Below the pieces are notes generated by a model. That model was not told where the DNA came from and made no database searches. It saw nothing but the letters and a program-made list of their open reading frames with translations. DNA of 64,000 nucleotides, from the NCBI GenBank assembly GCA_964639245.1, contig CAZXCU010000014.1:62001-126000 (forward strand), written 5' to 3'. Positions within the stretch are counted from its first letter, which is position 1. Every line of letters starts with the position of its first letter. The translations under genes and the position numbers were made by a program. Below, in pieces: positions 61,490 to 64,000 of this stretch. The DNA comes from SB15 sp964639245. GTDB lineage: Bacteria > Chloroflexota > Anaerolineae > Aggregatilineales > J027.

Positions 61490-62770
61490 ATGAATCATAA
61501 AGTCCGTTTGATTTTCTTAGTAGCGCTCATCGGCTTAATGCTGGTATCCACCGGCGCACTCTCTGCCCAAGATCAAGTCACCATCACTTGGTGGCACATT
61601 CAGACGGTGGAAGACCAATCCGCGTATTGGCAAAAAGTTGCCGACGATTATATGGCAGCCAACCCCAATGTCACCATCGAAATTACTGTTTTGGAAAATC
61701 AAGCCTTCAAAGATCGTCTGGTGACGGTTATGCAGGCTGGCGACCCGCCAGATTTGTTCCAGAGCTGGGGCGGGGGCGTGTTGTGGGAATTTTCCGAAGC
61801 AGGCTTAGTCCGCAACATCGCACCGGAATTGGAAGGCGAATGGAAAGACTCGTTTAACGCGCAGGCCGCCCTCGAATTGTATGGACGCGATGGTGAATAT
61901 TATGGCGTGCCGTGGCAATGGGGTGCAGTGGGCCTGTTCTACAACAAAGCCCTGTTTGAACAAGCGGGTCTCGATCCGAATGCTCCCCCCCAGACATGGG
62001 ATGAATTTTTAGCGGCGGTTCAAGCACTCAAAGACGCGGGCATTACCCCGATTGCGCTGGGTGAAGCTGAAAAATGGCCGGGTCATTTCTGGTGGGTGTA
62101 TTTGGCGATGCGTCTGGGCGGCGAAGAAGCCTTCCTCAAGGCCTACAGCCGTGAAGGGACTTTTGCCGATGAACCTTTCGTGCAAGCAGGTGAATATTTG
62201 CAGCAGTTGATTGACCTTGAACCTTTCCAAGATGGTTTCTTGGGTATGGGTTACAGCGACCAAGCTGGTTTGGTAGGTGATGGGTTGGCTGCAATGGAAT
62301 TGATGGGTCAATGGGCCCCCGGCACCCAAGTTGCCTTCAGCGAACAAGGCGGGATTGGCGAAGATTTAGGCTGGTTCCCCTTCCCTGCGGTTGATGGGGG
62401 TGCAGGTCAGCCAACCGACGTTCTCGGTGGGGGTGATGGTTTTGCCGTTGGTGCAAACGCCGAAGACGAAGTGGTGGATTTCTTGAAATACCTTACCAGC
62501 GCCGAAGTTCAGCGCGGTGCAACTGAAATCTGGATTGTGCCAGTGGTCAAGGGAACCGAAGATCTCGTAGAAGCCGACCCGATTCTGGCGCAGATTGTCG
62601 CGGCTCGTGACAGTGCGACCTACTCCCAACTTTACTACGATCAATTTTTGCCACCGGCGGTTGGGCAAGCTGTGAATGACGCAGTAGAAGCGATGTTCGC
62701 GGGCGAAGCCTCTGCCGAAGATGTTGCTGCCATGATTGAAGACTCTGCCTCGTTTGAACTTGAGGGCTAA
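61490..62770 (+). CDS. Sugar ABC importer, extracellular solute-binding protein
   Basis: 426 residues, signal peptide VALIGLMLVSTGALSAQD and family 1 fold: VTITWWHIQTVEDQSAYWQKVADDYMAANPNVTIEITVLENQAFKDRLVTVMQAGDPPDLFQSWGGG, YYGVPWQWGAVGLFYNKALFEQAGLDPNAPP. It resembles sugar receptors of the CUT1 family. A GGAGATAG site precedes the ATG. First transport gene after the LacI gene, with a hairpin after it. Permease genes follow. Confidence 0.93.
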   Translation: MNHKVRLIFLVALIGLMLVSTGALSAQDQVTITWWHIQTVEDQSAYWQKVADDYMAANPNVTIEITVLENQAFKDRLVTVMQAGDPPDLFQSWGGGVLWEFSEAGLVRNIAPELEGEWKDSFNAQAALELYGRDGEYYGVPWQWGAVGLFYNKALFEQAGLDPNAPPQTWDEFLAAVQALKDAGITPIALGEAEKWPGHFWWVYLAMRLGGEEAFLKAYSREGTFADEPFVQAGEYLQQLIDLEPFQDGFLGMGYSDQAGLVGDGLAAMELMGQWAPGTQVAFSEQGGIGEDLGWFPFPAVDGGAGQPTDVLGGGDGFAVGANAEDEVVDFLKYLTSAEVQRGATEIWIVPVVKGTEDLVEADPILAQIVAARDSATYSQLYYDQFLPPAVGQAVNDAVEAMFAGEASAEDVAAMIEDSASFELEG

Positions 62771-62777
62771 ATAGACA

Positions 62778-62826
62778 GAAGGTGTGGCAATGGCATAGAT
62801 GGCCGTCGAGCAATTGCCACACCTTC
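62778..62826 (+). other. Long hairpin between binding-protein and permease genes
   Basis: Perfect 14-bp stem GAAGGTGTGGCAAT/ATTGCCACACCTTC with a 21-base loop, in the 98 bases before the permease start. No T-run follows, so it probably protects the binding-protein mRNA end from decay rather than ending transcription. The loop GGCATAGATGGCCGTCGAGCA holds no clear motif. Confidence 0.8.
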
Positions 62827-62868
62827 CCGTGTTAAGAACACTCACCTATAGTTTACCAAAGAGATGCA

Positions 62869-63822
62869 ATGATGGCTGCGATTCGATACCGTTTGCTTCC
62901 AAAATCGCAGGAGCAAACCCAAGTAGATAAACTTCAGCGCAGCATTGGCAAAGCGCTGACCATCACCCTGTTTTTGCTGCCGGGCATGTCCCTGTTTCTG
63001 ATTTTCATTCTTTTCCCGGTTGCACGTACCGCAGAATACAGCCTGTATGACTGGAATGGGCTTGGCCCGCGTGAAGACTACATCGGGACACAAAATTACG
63101 AACGACTGTACGAGCATGAGGTATTTCGGGAATCTGTGGATCATACCTTCATGATTCTCATCATGTCCCTGACGATTCAACTGCCCCTAGCGCTGACACT
63201 GGCGTTGCTGGTTGGGCGTGGCACTTTGCCGGGCCGGCGTTTTTTTCGGACAGTTTTATTTATCCCCTACGTTTTTTCGGAAGTGCTAACCGCGATTATC
63301 TGGTTATACGTGCTGAATCCGCGTTCTGGTCTTGCCAACTTGCTATTTAGCACCTTCATCCCCAACTTTGAAAATGTGGCGTGGTTGGGCGAGCAAGACA
63401 AAGTGCTGTATGCCATTTTTGCCGTACTAACATGGAAATATTTTGGTTTCCACATGATTTTGTATATGGCAGGATTGCAAGGGATTCCCAAAGATCTCGA
63501 AGAAGCCGCTCGTATAGACGGGGCGGGCGAACCGTTGGTCTTGCGTTATATTACCTTGCCCCTTCTAGGCAGCACCATTCGGCTCACTGTGTATCTCTCA
63601 GTTTTGGGGTCATTGCAGCAGTTTGTGATTGTGTGGATTCTGCGACAGGGTGGCCCGGTTAATGCAAGTCAGGTCATCGGAACATACATTTATAAATATG
63701 GCATTAAGTCGCTGGCGCTGGGATATGGCAGCAGTGTAGCGGTGGTGTTGTTTGTCAGTATGCTGATTTTTTCCCTGCTGTATCAGCGCTTTGTGATGCG
63801 CCAAGATTATGAAAGAACTTAA
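62869..63822 (+). CDS. Sugar ABC permease (MalF-type)
   Basis: 317 residues of ordinary length, six membrane helices, EAA loop LEEAARIDGAGEPLVLRYITLPLLGS. The loop between helices 1 and 2 is short, without the SH3b insert seen in the permease at 22757. The second of two ATGs (62872) is equally possible. The second permease gene follows two bases later. Confidence 0.93.
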   Translation: MMAAIRYRLLPKSQEQTQVDKLQRSIGKALTITLFLLPGMSLFLIFILFPVARTAEYSLYDWNGLGPREDYIGTQNYERLYEHEVFRESVDHTFMILIMSLTIQLPLALTLALLVGRGTLPGRRFFRTVLFIPYVFSEVLTAIIWLYVLNPRSGLANLLFSTFIPNFENVAWLGEQDKVLYAIFAVLTWKYFGFHMILYMAGLQGIPKDLEEAARIDGAGEPLVLRYITLPLLGSTIRLTVYLSVLGSLQQFVIVWILRQGGPVNASQVIGTYIYKYGIKSLALGYGSSVAVVLFVSMLIFSLLYQRFVMRQDYERT

Positions 63823-63824
63823 CT

Positions 63825-64000
63825 ATGACTCTTTCTAACACAAGTTTACGGCTGAGAAATCATTTCTTCATGGGGGTGAAATATATCATTTTGATTTCGC
63901 TCTGTGTGTTGATGATGGGGCCAGTCATTACCGCGATTTTGGGCGGGATGCGAACCACCCCTGAATTTCTGGCGCGTCCGTTTGACCTACCGCGTCACGG
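63825..64000 (+). CDS. Sugar ABC permease (MalG-type), partial
   Basis: Open from ATG 63825 to the end of the window (58 codons): a basic N-terminus, then a membrane helix (YIILISLCVLMMGPVITAILGGM) and FLARPFDLPRH, the typical start of a MalG-type permease. It begins two bases after the previous stop. The rest, and any ATPase, lie outside the window. Confidence 0.88.
   Translation, partial: MTLSNTSLRLRNHFFMGVKYIILISLCVLMMGPVITAILGGMRTTPEFLARPFDLPRH

Overview
The window looks like a chromosomal stretch of a heterotrophic Chloroflexota bacterium, most likely Anaerolineae. This is inferred from gene content: Tad-type pilus proteins, a very large kinase/ATPase/TPR regulator, many ABC sugar importers each with its own LacI-type repressor, a fused ATP sulfurylase/APS kinase, and many TTG/GTG starts. 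No 16S rRNA or other taxonomic marker is present, so the assignment is tentative. There is no phage, plasmid, transposase, integrase or CRISPR array.

Layout. 1-5.6 kb: end of an unknown exported protein, a NarL-type response regulator, a TadE/TadE-like/TadG-like pilus cluster and a small secreted protein. 5.7-11.8 kb: a 1144-residue Ser/Thr kinase-AAA-TPR protein, tRNA-Arg(CCT), an M23 peptidase overlapping a tandem helix-turn-helix protein, then DinB-like and SDR genes on the minus strand. 11.9-15.9 kb: a polar amino acid ABC importer whose permease carries a ~380-residue extracytoplasmic block of six cysteine pairs. 16.2-30.9 kb: a divergent carbohydrate regulon around a LacI gene and two operators (GH36, Gfo/Idh, YcjQ-like dehydrogenase on one side; LacI, ABC importer with its ATPase, an (alpha/alpha)6 hydrolase, a GH63-like hydrolase and a GH13_18 phosphorylase on the other). 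It resembles the E. coli ycj glucosylglycerate/glucoside locus. 30.9-36.6 kb: a ribose-type ABC importer with a GntR/UTRA regulator. 36.6-45.0 kb: a second catabolic regulon (UlaG-like hydrolase, M24 peptidase-like protein, two dehydrogenases, mutarotase-like protein, LacI, sugar isomerase, Gfo/Idh) tied together by a shared palindromic operator. 45.2-50.2 kb: housekeeping genes (sat-cysC, tRNA-Asn, hisS, a phosphodiesterase, glutaminyl cyclotransferase). 50.3-55.9 kb: a GH5-like hydrolase with an SH3-like domain and a third sugar importer lacking an ATPase. 56.0-60.2 kb: a TetR/DUF4260 operon with two operators, an iodotyrosine-deiodinase-like flavoprotein and a CtpE-like P-type ATPase. 60.4-64.0 kb: a third LacI-controlled sugar importer, running off the end.

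Common themes. Each sugar module pairs a local one-component regulator with a palindrome that can be read next to it. In three importers a hairpin or terminator sits between the binding-protein gene and the permease gene, which should keep binding protein in excess. Several transport proteins carry extra extracytoplasmic parts not usual for their families: cysteine-pair repeats, an SH3b domain, an N-terminal membrane extension and a C-terminal domain on a binding protein. Two families of short palindromic repeats are scattered through the carbohydrate region, and one copy is translated in frame inside a glycosidase gene.
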